Shown: positions 36,884 to 47,785 of the stretch, one piece after another
How positions within the stretch are numbered: the stretch's first letter is position 1
Layout: each line of letters starts with the position of its first letter
Assembly: GCA_949752745.1 (NCBI GenBank)
Contig: OX457029.1
Coordinates: forward strand, 11,509,511 to 11,573,510
Length of the DNA: 64,000 nucleotides
Source of the DNA: Protula sp. h YS-2021
Taxonomy: Eukaryota; Annelida; Polychaeta; Sabellida; Serpulidae
Direction of reading: 5' to 3'
The notes under the pieces: model-generated
Told to the model about the DNA's origin: nothing
The model's database searches: none
The model's input: only the letters and a program-made list of their open reading frames with translations
Position numbers and translations under genes: made by a program

Positions 36884-38824
36884 TTAATTATGCTGTCCTT
36901 CTGATCCAAAAGCGAGATCAGTATAAACCGTGTTAGGTGAGAGACTGTTTAGATTGATTTGTGCATATTCCGTGGAAGTGCCATCTAAATTGCTTGGCAC
37001 ATTTATGTATTCTACACCTGTGCAATCACGTGCCGTGCTATCCTCGTTGCCAGGATTTGGACCAGAAGTGGCTTGTAGATTGGATAATTTCCGATTTCTA
37101 ATACACACAACAACAACAACTACAAGTAACACAAGAATAACAACGCAATTGATTGGTAACACAATGGACCAATAATTGATGTCAGAAGACATTGGTGCCA
37201 TTGTCGTCTTCAGTGTGGTAGCAGTCTTGACTGTACTGAGCTCTTGATCACTTTGATCTCTTTCTGCCACTAATACCTGTGGCTTAAGGTTGTTTGATCT
37301 TGCTTTCGATATTGGTGGCAGTATAGTCATAGGTCCCCGAGGGTAACCTCCTGTGTCACACTTAAAATTCACGAACGCGTTCACTAAAGGCAACAAATAA
37401 TGAAAAACAAATAAACAGCACTTTGAATATACTACTTTTAACAAATTTGAATAATTAAATACACAAATTAAATGTGAAAATTCTCGACACAATTATTTTG
37501 TTAGACACAACTAATAAGGGATCTCAGTTAAGTCAATACGGATCTTTGTAAATGAGCCTATAGAATGCCCAACATTTTCAGACCAAGGTGTTTATCAGTC
37601 ACATCGTTCTACAGCAAGGTAACCGAATTGCTTGAAAACATATTTGATAATAGAGTTATTGCTATTTATTACTTATGTACATTATGTACGTCCTTACATA
37701 TTAGTGTCTAAAATGCTGCATTAGGTTTTCTATTCAAAGGTATGAATAGTAAGGATTGCATTACGAAAGAATAACAAACCTGATTTTACAGTGATATACG
37801 TAAGAGAAGTGTTTCGCACAATTTCAGGGTCTTCTTGCTCAACTATAAGAAATGGAGGATGATCATCTTTGAATTCAAATTTTATCTGTTCAGGAAAATT
37901 GCTCCCATTAAATGTGGCTAGCTTTGTATCCATGTCCTGGTATATACCAGGAGGTAAAAGAAGCACACTAAGATAACTGTCCGCAGGTAATCCGCCACTG
38001 TTAACCGGGAAAAACAAGCAGTAACAGTCGAAATCATTCCTTCTATCAAGCCGCAGGACTATGCGCCTGACGTTATCTTCAACAGTAAATTCTTTGTTGC
38101 AAGTCACTTGATGATAATTTTGGCCTGTACGTAAAAAATAACAATCGTTCAGTAATCATTTCTTATTGCTTCCTTAAAACTATCTGGACTATGACATATA
38201 TTTTGCATATGTTTAACGCTACACATGCTTGCTTTACTTACATGAAATATTTCATGGCTGACTAAAAGATATTTAAAATTTAAACTCAGTGAAGCGAAAA
38301 TATAAGACGATAGCACAGATAAAATGATACCGGATCTCAGATTCATAGTGTGGAAGGAATTTGTTTACCGAAATGATCTTGAGGGGGCACTAACATATCA
38401 ACTGACCAGCATCAGAAATGATCTGGAGGGGAGCACTAACATTCCAACTGACCAGCATCCATATCCAGGCTTTTACAAAACGATTCATCAACGTAGAGTC
38501 ATAAGTTTGGAACAATATCCTTTTTAATAAAACGCTTAATTCATTTCCGACAGAACCCACCCCCCTTGCTTTTTGTGGCGAACGCCTGTCCCGAATGAAA
38601 ATTACCCCAATAATTCTTACCGAAATTGACTTCATAACACCCCTCCCTGCCTTCCCCCCTGTTTTCTCGACACTCATGCTACCGCGTGTTACCAAATACC
38701 CTTTCCGGGCTAGAGAAGAGGACAATGAAAGCTTTGAATTATCATTTATACACATAAAATTATAATAATTTGCTGAAACATAACAAACTTGTGCAATAAA
38801 AACAAATAAGCAAAACGTATGCAC
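36884..38824 (-). CDS. Receptor A: single-pass membrane protein with ITIM/ITSM-like tail
   Basis: Predicted type I membrane receptor of 305 residues from three exons with matching phase-1 introns: 38824-38752, 38124-37780, 37383-36884. Exon 1 encodes a signal peptide (MHTFCLFVFIAQVCYVSA). Exon 2 plus the start of exon 3 form a roughly 120-residue outer domain with cysteines in VTCNKEF, DCYC and NFKCD; a CUB- or Ig-like fold is possible but not assigned. A Thr-rich stalk (TATTLKTTMAP) leads to a Val-rich helix at about 212-234, followed by IRNRK as stop-transfer. The tail carries VEYINV (Y264, ITIM-like), TEYAQI (Y279, fits TxYxxI of ITSM) and TVYTDL (Y293). Such motifs bind SH2 phosphatases or adaptors once phosphorylated. 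A rival signal-peptide exon (ATG at 38346) does not fit the phase. The tail ends early relative to receptor B. Function is inferred; no ligand is suggested. Confidence 0.68.
38370..38461. repeat. 46-bp tandem duplication
   Basis: Two adjacent copies of about 45-46 bp (gaaatgatct...ggcactaacat...caactgaccagcatc) with a few mismatches, inside the first intron of receptor A. Confidence 0.93.
38545..38650. repeat. Dispersed repeat family R1, partial copy 3
   Basis: Contains cccgaatgaaaattacccc and cttaccgaaattgac, matching the middle of the R1 family. Weaker than the other copies. It also lies inside the first intron of receptor A. Confidence 0.4.
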
Positions 38825-38829
38825 ACAAC

Positions 38830-40938
38830 TCTTTATAATTACGAGCAGCTATACAAATGAATATCTTAGCAATTTAATTCATTTGGCTTGCCCCATTACT
38901 CAGTCTTAGATATGTCAATATTAACTAATTTGCATGATTCAAAAACAGAAATATATAATATAGTATTCTCTTTTTTCAATAAAGACCTTCAGAAAATTAC
39001 AAATTACATTTGCTTTGGGATATATTTATCATGAAAAACACTCCTACCGTTTGAGGAATAATCCATAGTCAAACTGTAGCCCTCTGCAATAGGCTTAAAA
39101 GTTAAATAAATGCATATGCAGAGCAGAATATGTTCTCTTACATCATTCTTTGCCATTGCAGACTATTAACATATACGAAATAAAACACGTAAAGAGAACT
39201 AGTACTTTCTTTTAGGTTTTCAAAAATAGCAAATTATGAATAAGCGATATTCGTGATGTTTGAAACACTGCTGACAGCACACTAATTGTTAAAGTACATG
39301 AGTGCTTTTAAGCTACCGGCTTGTTTCACTACTTCCATGTAAGTGTTTGTGTGTTGAAAAAGGAACTGTTTTCAGTGAATTCACAAAACTTCGAGGATGT
39401 TATTTTACTGATGATTTTATACTAAATAATATTCATGACTCATTTCCCAACTTGTTTTTTTAACTGACAGTTGTGAAACACACTACTGCTTGGCAGAATA
39501 AATTAATTTAATCGTATTGTAAATGTTGCATAAATTATGTAAATATTACATAAATGTAAATATTACAAAAATTGCATATTCTGCAAAATACACAATTCTT
39601 TTCTAGTCGATACAAAAACATTGCGAAATGCTTAATTTTCTCCAGTCATCTCCGTGTACATACAACGGCTGATTCTTTCCCTAGTCATCTATTGAATTAT
39701 TTAGACATCCACTACATTAACTCTAACCACTGATGTTAAGCAGTCTTTAGAAGTATCGAGGCTCTTTATAATTTACAGAACGAAAGGAACGGAACGAAGT
39801 GTGGTGGTGTAAGATTCTATGTTTTTAGAAATATAAAATCCTATCAAAACCTCAATTCACTTCAATTAAGTGTTCTTTTGTTTGCTTTAACAGCTAGTTT
39901 AACAGATAAATGTAAACGGATATGAAACAACACATTGAAATGCATTTTTCTTATTTTTTTCTTATTTTGATATTTTGATATTTCTGCAGGTTATACCTCC
40001 ACGGAAAGCTATTTATATTTTGCAGTGAGGACTGACCATTCTATTTTTTAGCTGTTAGCCACATATTTAAAATTTTCATATTGTTGTGGTCAGTATTCCA
40101 GAATTAATCATTGTCCACTGCACTGCACTAACACGTTTGACAGAAAAAATATAAGCATATAGTTTTGTGCATCTAGTCATACTCAGCTTTTAAGTCCCAC
40201 AGATGTGTTTGGTAACGACGTCATGTATAAAAGCCAAGTGTTTGCCCCTTCTAAGATGTATCATGAAGAAAAATCTTGATACAAGTAACATAAAAAAGTG
40301 CAAAAACTAATTTACAACTTTGCGTTTCCATCAAATTCTTTCTGTTTCGGTTCGCACCGCAGATTATAATTATCGGTTATTTATAATTTCCGAGACGAAA
40401 TGGAATAAACAGAAAACTGCCAAGAAATATCATGAAAATCAATCAGAAGGATGAGGACGATATGTCCATTGTTTCATTGTTTATCTATTAAAGTCTATCT
40501 AAGAATACCAAACACCTTTCTTTAGCAATAATCTTTATGCAAAAACTAAACCCGTCTCGTTATTTTGAATTCTTTTGAGACACTTTAAGTGAAGTTATTT
40601 TAACTATTTTTCACGGAACAAACTGTCTTTTCATCAGCAACCTTTACACAGTTTCTATTCTGAATGAAAGATAAATAACATATCCACAAATAATAAATCA
40701 ATATATAACAAATCCATATACCCATGAGTAAATATTTGCGTTGGAAAAAACAGGATGAAAATATACCAAACATTGCTTAAAATATCATTACTTAAGAATT
40801 CATTGTTTACACATTGCTTACTTCATTCCATTTCAGTTCGTCAATAGCAATTCTAAAGAATGCTTGTTTACTTGATTCAGCGTACAATTATATAACTGCA
40901 GGATGGTTTTGTTTGTAATATATATATGGTTTTGTTTG

Positions 40939-41026
<88 letters not shown>

Positions 41027-42640
41027 CAAACAGCCCGTCGTTATATTACAAACAGCCTGTCGTTATAAGCTCACCCTGTCGTTATAAGGCATTGACAAAA
41101 AATTCTTCAAGAGACATTTTGGGTCATGCGATACACGTGTCTTTTTTATATATGAAGTCAATGAGGAATACATACACGGAATCCAAATAAGTACATTATA
41201 CAGCTAAAACATTTCTGTCAATTGAATTATTGCCGTTCAACATGCTGACGCTTGCAGCAATGAAACCAAAATACGATGTCTGTACATGTGACTAAAAGTC
41301 ATCAAGACCTAAAGAATTCAGAATGGTTCCGGTTAGGGTCCGTTCTGCCAAATATAAGTAGCCCTTCCCGATAATTATAACTTAATAAAAACGAAAGAGT
41401 ATCAGTAAAATTAGCGAGTTTATTTTATACTCGTTCAAATTAAACTACACAAATTCTTACAAACAGAATACAAAGAATTTATTGCAGTGAAGTTCTTAAA
41501 AAATTCTAAATTTTTAAATGTGACATTTTTGTGGAGAGTTACCGCATTTCATTTCGTTCCGTTCCGTTTCGTTGGGCCAAGTGTGAAAACCCGTTATTGT
41601 TTACTGGTTTTCTTTGACGTATAAAACACAGAGCTTTTTTACTCCACCTTTTCTCCCCGTTTTATGTCTAAAAGGAAAAATTACTGCAAAGATGTATTTT
41701 TTAAAACCAATAACTTTAACTAATTATTCTAGTGTTTTAAGATTTAAAACTTTATTTAAAGTTGAATATGCCTTGATTTGTTTCCTATTTTTACATGTAC
41801 TTGCCTCCAGGTTTATTTTTATTTTCTTTGTTTATAATATGATTATTTAACTGAGCACAGTATTGGGTTATAATACAAAGCGTAAACAATCACAAGGTTA
41901 AATGGCATATCCAAATATTTTATTGCTATCAGTAAATACTCTGTTGTAATGTCCAAATGATTTATTGCTTAGTCATCATGTAGTCAATTACGCATGTGAA
42001 ATATCACGTCTTCAGTGACTGCGTCGCATCAGTGACTGCGATGAGGTTTCCAGCGACATCTCTATATAAAAAATAATGATTTCTGAATTATATACAAAAT
42101 GAACAACATGGCACTCAGCTTTTCTTTAGATAAATTCATTTCATATTGCTCCCAGGTGTTTGTTTATTCATTTATTTATTAATGGTCATGTTCCGCAATA
42201 CACTAAAGTACAACTTGCCACTTTATTTTCTCTTTAAGCATAACTTAGTGCACAGTAAGTTATGAAATTGTTTTTCCGATATATCCCTATTTACATATTA
42301 TTCAATGATCCATCAGCACATATTGTTGTCTGAAATCTGCTTGTCCTCAGCTCTTGAAACCGTGAGCCGACTTATAGGCCAAATCACACTTTGAGCGTTC
42401 CGAATAAAATATGCAAAAGTTTTGTGTTTTGACTGCAAACTAACCGGATGAAAAAGAAATGAAATTTCGCCTGAATCTAAAATCCCAAAACCAAAGAACA
42501 GTTGTGCTTTTAACAACCCATACACTTTTTAAATACTTTACAGCAAATAGTTTTCAGTTAACTATTAGCGGTAATTATTCTTTTAAAACATAAAACAGTG
42601 AAAATGTGGTGGAGGAAAAAAGCTCTGTATTTTATATTGC
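38830..42640. other. Non-coding stretch
   Basis: No gene recognised upstream of receptor A apart from the AT-rich inverted structure near 41 kb. The plus-strand open frame at 41614-41850 is hydrophobic and AT-driven and is not called. An ggaacggaacgaa motif near 39790 recurs in inverted form near 41550 (ttcgttccgttcc); no element can be drawn from it. Confidence 0.5.
40905..41066. repeat. (AT)n tract flanked by duplicated inverted repeats
   Basis: The left flank has two 23-bp direct copies of ggttttgtttgtaatatata. An 84-bp AT tract follows (about 40941-41024). The right flank has two 22-bp direct copies containing atattacaaacagcc. GTTTGTAATAT on the left and ATATTACAAAC on the right are inverted repeats, so the whole block could form a long hairpin or cruciform. 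Confidence 0.93.
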
Positions 42641-42654
42641 ACGTCAAAGAATCC

Positions 42655-42756
42655 TTTACATCCTTTAGCAAGGATCTGTTGGAGGGCAAGTCAGGTGCCA
42701 GCAGCCGCGATAATTCTAGCTCCAATAGCGTATGTTAAAATTGTTTCCGTTTACAG
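42655..42756 (+). pseudogene. 18S rRNA fragment (region of the universal 530 loop)
   Basis: About 100 bases match eukaryotic small-subunit rRNA in sense orientation: cctttagcaaggatc, then ttggagggcaagtc, ggtgccagcagccgcg, taattctagctccaatagcg and tatgttaaaattgttt. This corresponds to the highly conserved helix 18 (530 loop) and its flanks. Substitutions at normally invariant sites (ccgcgataattct in place of ccgcggtaattcc) show it is not functional rRNA. Similarity stops abruptly on both sides. No other rDNA was seen in the window. Confidence 0.9.
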
Positions 42757-42789
42757 GAAGTCAGTATGGAAGAGTGACATTTAAATGAC

Positions 42790-43280
42790 ATCATGACAGC
42801 AGAATATTCACATTACAGGACAGCGAAACATTCACAGGATGGCAGATATGATGACAAGACATTCACAGGACACCTAATGAGGTATCAGGATATTCAAAGG
42901 ACGCAAAACATGGTAGTAGGATATTCAAAGGGCGAGAAAAATTCAAAGACAGCCGATATGATAGCAAAACATTCAAACGACACTACATAAAGTTGTAGCC
43001 GATTTTCAGAGGATGTTAGATTTGGCCAAAAATGTATTGCTTGGCATTCAAATATGGTAACAAGATAAATCGAAAATGTAACAGGACAGTCAGAGGACCT
43101 TCAATATGGAGTCAGGATATCCCAAGCAATGAAACATGGTAGTAGGACAGAAAGAACACCAAATACGGAAGCAGGACAACCAGAGGAACGAAGGATGATA
43201 AAGCATTCATAATGTGGCAGTAAGAAACCAAATGTGGCTGTAAGAAGTTCCAGGGACGGCAAATGTGGTTGTATATATGC
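42790..43280. repeat. Degenerate short tandem repeat
   Basis: Irregular units of roughly 20-45 bp sharing acattcacaggac, gcagatatgat and gtagtaggatattcaaag-like words. The open frame 42793-42990 plus is a repeat product. It starts about 35 bases downstream of the 18S fragment. Confidence 0.75.
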
Positions 43281-45735
43281 CAAGTCCGCTACTTTAGAAT
43301 AGCAAAAAGGTTTTGGGATCCCAATTGGCAATTTTATTTTAAATCTGGATATTATCAAAACGCACATACATACACTCATGTAAATACCCACGGACGGCAG
43401 TTCAGTCCCCTTTCTTGACCCGAAAATTTTTAGTCCAAACACTTTCATATTAAAGGAACAAAGATTTCATGGCAGTCATCTCTCAGACAATGAAAATTTT
43501 AGGCATATGCATTGTGCTAAATCCTGAAATATCCTATATCCTTTGACAAATTAAATCCGCGACTGCAATAATAACTGGATGGTTTTAAACCTCTCAAATA
43601 TGTTTAGGTGTGCATAAAATAATTGGTTGTCTTTTGTATCGAAATTGATCAAAATCGAAATGTTAAACTTGGCTATAATCAGTATAAAATATTGTTCTGT
43701 TAAAGTTGTATCTCTTCATTCTGTTGATGCTTTGCGTCATCAGTCTAGCTTATATTTCTTTTTCAGTCTCAAAACCAATTTTTATGTGTTTATTGAAATT
43801 TGAAATGCACTTACTGTTGTAAGTTGGCACATGAGGTTCCCGACTCGTCTAAATTAATAACCAAGCACTCCGATTATTTCTTTAAAAGCTTGCCCATCAG
43901 TCATGTGCATGGACGTAATCTCTTGCCAGTCGATTGATGTGGTTGAACTAAATTTCTATCATACAATGCTAGACCTCCTTCGTAAAAATACACAAATGAC
44001 AACCGTATTCTACAGGACTATTGTAATATCCTTCAGACTGGAACAGGTTCTCTTATGTAGGTTTGTTTTCTTATGTTGAAATTACAGATTCCGTATCAAA
44101 ATCTATTTTGATTGGTTTTTTATTCATTTTGGAACTAATTTATAGCCTTTTTCACTCTCCGGCGTTTTTACTTCACAAACAATGTTTTAGCCTAAATCTG
44201 AGCAAATCAGTTAGTCCATATTGTAGACTTAATAATTTTGCCTTACGTCATCATTTGTCACTCACGTGCTGTTGAGTTAAGTCACCCCGAGGAATCTTGA
44301 AATCAATGAGAAATGTTAATTCAAAATTTTTATTTCGAAAATATCTACGAATTGTAATCTACGAAGCTGTCATTTGTTAACATTGGTTGTTGAGATCCAT
44401 AACAATGCAAATGTAAACGTTGAACGGGGTTAAACGTTGCTGTGTTTACAATGTGTTGTCATCCAGCCGACCAATTAGCGTAGATGCAGTGTCAGGCAGC
44501 TGAGTCAACCATTCCCAGCTTATCATAATCCGAGAAACAGCAAATTTCTCAATCAGGACAGATCATATTCAGGGTGGATTATACACTGCTTGGACATTAT
44601 TACATATTACATTATCATACACCAACCCGCTGTGTAATTTATCGTATGAAAACTTAAACGTTAATCACACAATACCGGCTAAAAAAACTACACAAGATTG
44701 AAAAACATCAAAGTATCTAGTAAACGGAGTACATTACTCCCAGGACATGATAACTTGTTGTCAATAAATGAACCCAAGGGTACCTAAATATATTTCAATA
44801 TTTCTGGGCAAGAATATATTTCCACCAGCACTCATTTAGAGGTTGGAAAACCAGAAATTCTCCGGAATGATGACGCTTCAAGCGGCATGGAGATCGGGGT
44901 CTGTTTAACGGCTCAATATGGAAAAGTCAATGATTCTTTATGCATTGGATGGAGACACTTCTACTTTTTGGTGTATCAAATGTTACATGTAAAACTGTAC
45001 ACTGCTCGACATTGGGAAATTTAATTATTATACGAAAGCAATCGGATATTATAAAAGTTAAAACGTTTTAAGATTCAACTATCTTCCATTGCTCTATATC
45101 CCTGCTATGTTTGATGAAAAATAATTTGTCAGTGAAAAAAATGCCATAGAAGTTGTTCGTATGATTGCTTTAAATGACTGTCTTTATACATACAGAAAAA
45201 AAGTTAAAAAAAGTATCCATGCATTCTGCATATCGATCAAGACGAAATGGTTGTACCAATCTCGTTAAAAAATTATCAGCAATTTCTGAAATCCTTTCTC
45301 AAGTCTGATGCTGGAAGTTCGCAACTCACGTCTATTACTGTTCTTTTACATTTTCAGATTTAACAAACCAGAACCCCCCACTTATCTGCCTGTTCACAAA
45401 TTCGTTTATCGGTCACATATAGATAACACTTCTGGCCTTGCAAAGTATTTTATCAGCATGCACTAACATGTGGAGTCATAGGTGTTCGGTGGCCAGGCAA
45501 TATAACTATGTCAATTCAAGTAATATATTTGTACATCATTACCGGGCGTTGTGCTACTTGGATAAAAGTTACGGAAAAAATGAGATCGATATGAGCTCGA
45601 TAATATCTTAGTATCAAAATATGGCGCTCGTATAGAAAAGAAAAAATCTAAAAGTTCTTAAAAATATAAACTTTCGAGATACCATTTCGTCTTAAAGGTA
45701 TTGGAATAACATGCCTTGGCATCAAAATTTAGAGC

Positions 45736-45736
<1 letters not shown>

Positions 45737-45799
<63 letters not shown>

Positions 45800-45960
45800 G
45801 AATCAAAATAAAGCACTCATTTCGAAAAGAAATTATAATTACTATTATTATTGTTAGTATTATTGTTATTTTTATTTCTATTGTTATTATTATTATCAAA
45901 ATAAAGTACTCATTTCGAAAAGAAAATTATTATTGTTATTATTAATATTAATATAATTAT
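45737..45960. repeat. (ATT)n microsatellite, perfect then imperfect
   Basis: A perfect ATT run to about 45799, followed by aatcaaaataaagcactcatttcg and a second, interrupted ATT block with the same aaaataaag-actcatttcgaaaag unit repeated near 45900. The pair of units shows a larger duplication around the microsatellite. Confidence 0.93.
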
Positions 45961-47604
45961 TATGCGTATGTTGCATATGCCATTTTGCGTATTGTTCGGC
46001 AGGACTGTGTTTATTTTTTCACCAAAAACTTGTTGTTTTGTACGGCCCCTGCCAAGAGTCAGATAATTGGCTTGCTGGAAGCGGGACGTTCTATGAACAG
46101 AATAGCAAACAAGCATACTTGGGTAACAAGCATTACACGAGGAGTGGCAGCATTATCCACAGTAAAGAATCAGTCGACTCATTTGTTCAATGTAATGTGG
46201 GATTCAAGCCCTTCATAACTCACGAGGACCTCACAGGAGACAAATTGTCTGGTTGACTGCTGTTCAAAAGTTTTATATGCATAAATTAATATTAATTAAT
46301 TCGTAAATGCATCAATTGCGCCTATGCTCATTTTTTTCGAGGGGTGTTGTTTCTTAATAAATGTAAGGGAATTGTTATGCTTTAGGATATGTAATTGAAG
46401 GGTTAATTTATCCCGAAGTTTAACTTCAAAATGAGCAATTTAATTTTAAGCATTACTTTTCGATCCAATTGCCATATAAGATCCTGTGCTAATGTCTGTA
46501 AACAGCAATTGCTCTTAACTGACAATTATTTTACTCTGTCGCAAGAAATGTTCTCATTTTTCAAAGCATTTTCCTTAAGCATTCGGTGTATTCTGATGCT
46601 TAAGTGACTTTAACTCATATTCTACACGCAATATACAATACTTAAATTGAATTAGCTTCAACAAAAATTATCTAAGTTTACATCCACCTCCATTAGATCG
46701 TCTGGCAGGTTATGATAACATCGAATCTCTACTTGATATTTTTATGCTATAATGCTATTTAAAATCGCTATTTATTTTGTTTTATGAAAAAAAATATTCG
46801 GTCATAGTACATACATGAAGTGGCATAAGTATTGCTTGTAGTAAAGTTCAGTCTATGGTTAAGAGTCTGTGTTGTTGAAAGATATTTGCAAGTACCATCT
46901 TTTAACTTCATACAGTATGCATGCATATTCTTCTCCGACTAATTTTGTCATTCAAATTCTCTCTCTTCAATAATTTTGAAAAACTGGATTAATTTGTAAA
47001 CAAAAATTTTATAAACACAATATGCATCAAAATATAGCTTAGAAACACTAAATTGCTAGTAAAATGTGCACTCGCATTGCTCAACGATTCTAAGTCGTGC
47101 TCATTATAAAATTATATTTTTAGGCTATAAACGTTTAACTTTTACCTGCCTGTTCAAAATTTAGCAAAAACGATAAGCAGAATTGTTTAAATATATTTCC
47201 TTTGAAATTAGGTTTGATTCAAGTAGCCCATAGTCCTTCTTTTACTATGTTTTATCGTAACGATTATCGTGTATGATGCTAAATGCACCAATTCTATTTA
47301 TTGGGATGATTTTATCACATTTAGGTAAAAACATTGTATTTTAGTTTCTACCTTCATTTAATTTTAAAAAGTAATCTGAGAAAATACTTACCAATAAAAA
47401 TAGGGTTTGAAGAAACTACATAAAATATAAACAATTATCTCCATGTGCTTTTGTTATATTTTATTGAGCATGTAGTTATGTCACAAAAATATAGTCTACT
47501 TTCACAATAGATTCTAAACTTAATTATTTCATTAAATGTCACATTGCAGTGTACGGTTATGTAAAATTTACCTGGCGATTTCTCGAAGAAATCATGCTAC
47601 CGTG

Positions 47605-47785
47605 TCAGTAACATCAGTAGTTGTTACAACAGGAAACGCCATGCAGTGACCATAAATTCATAAATGTTTTGTTATCACCTCAGTAACATCAGTAGTTGTA
47701 ACATCAGAAAGCGTCCTGCATTAACGGCCAATTCATAAATTTTGTTGCAATCATATCAGTACGTCAGTAGTTGTAATAACTTAAT
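47605..47785. repeat. 76-bp tandem repeat, about 2.4 units
   Basis: cagtaacatcagtagttgt recurs at 47605 and 47681, and a variant (cagtacgtcagtagttgt) at 47757, a constant 76-bp spacing. The intervening part (aaattcataaatgttttgtt) is also repeated. Confidence 0.9.

Larger units (their letters stand above)
35470..37383. repeat. Segmental duplication, copy A
   Basis: Direct-orientation homology to 62390-64000 covering the last exon of receptor A and about 1.4 kb of its 3' flank. Shared landmarks include: a gatatctag...actttg-ttttaat...tatgagccc block (35500-35560 with 62430-62490); a gatcgatttaaaa-gc-atgaac...ggtaacc block (35720-35755 with 62725-62760); and a gtgacttctatttttcatat block (36286 with 63120). 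Indels and substitutions show the duplication is not recent. Confidence 0.82.

Noticed and set aside
38149..38346. Alternative signal-peptide exon for receptor A (ATG at 38346)
   Set aside because: Has a hydrophobic N-terminus and a perfect GTAAGT donor, but ends in phase 0 whereas the next exon needs phase 1. The exon at 38824-38752 fits the phase.
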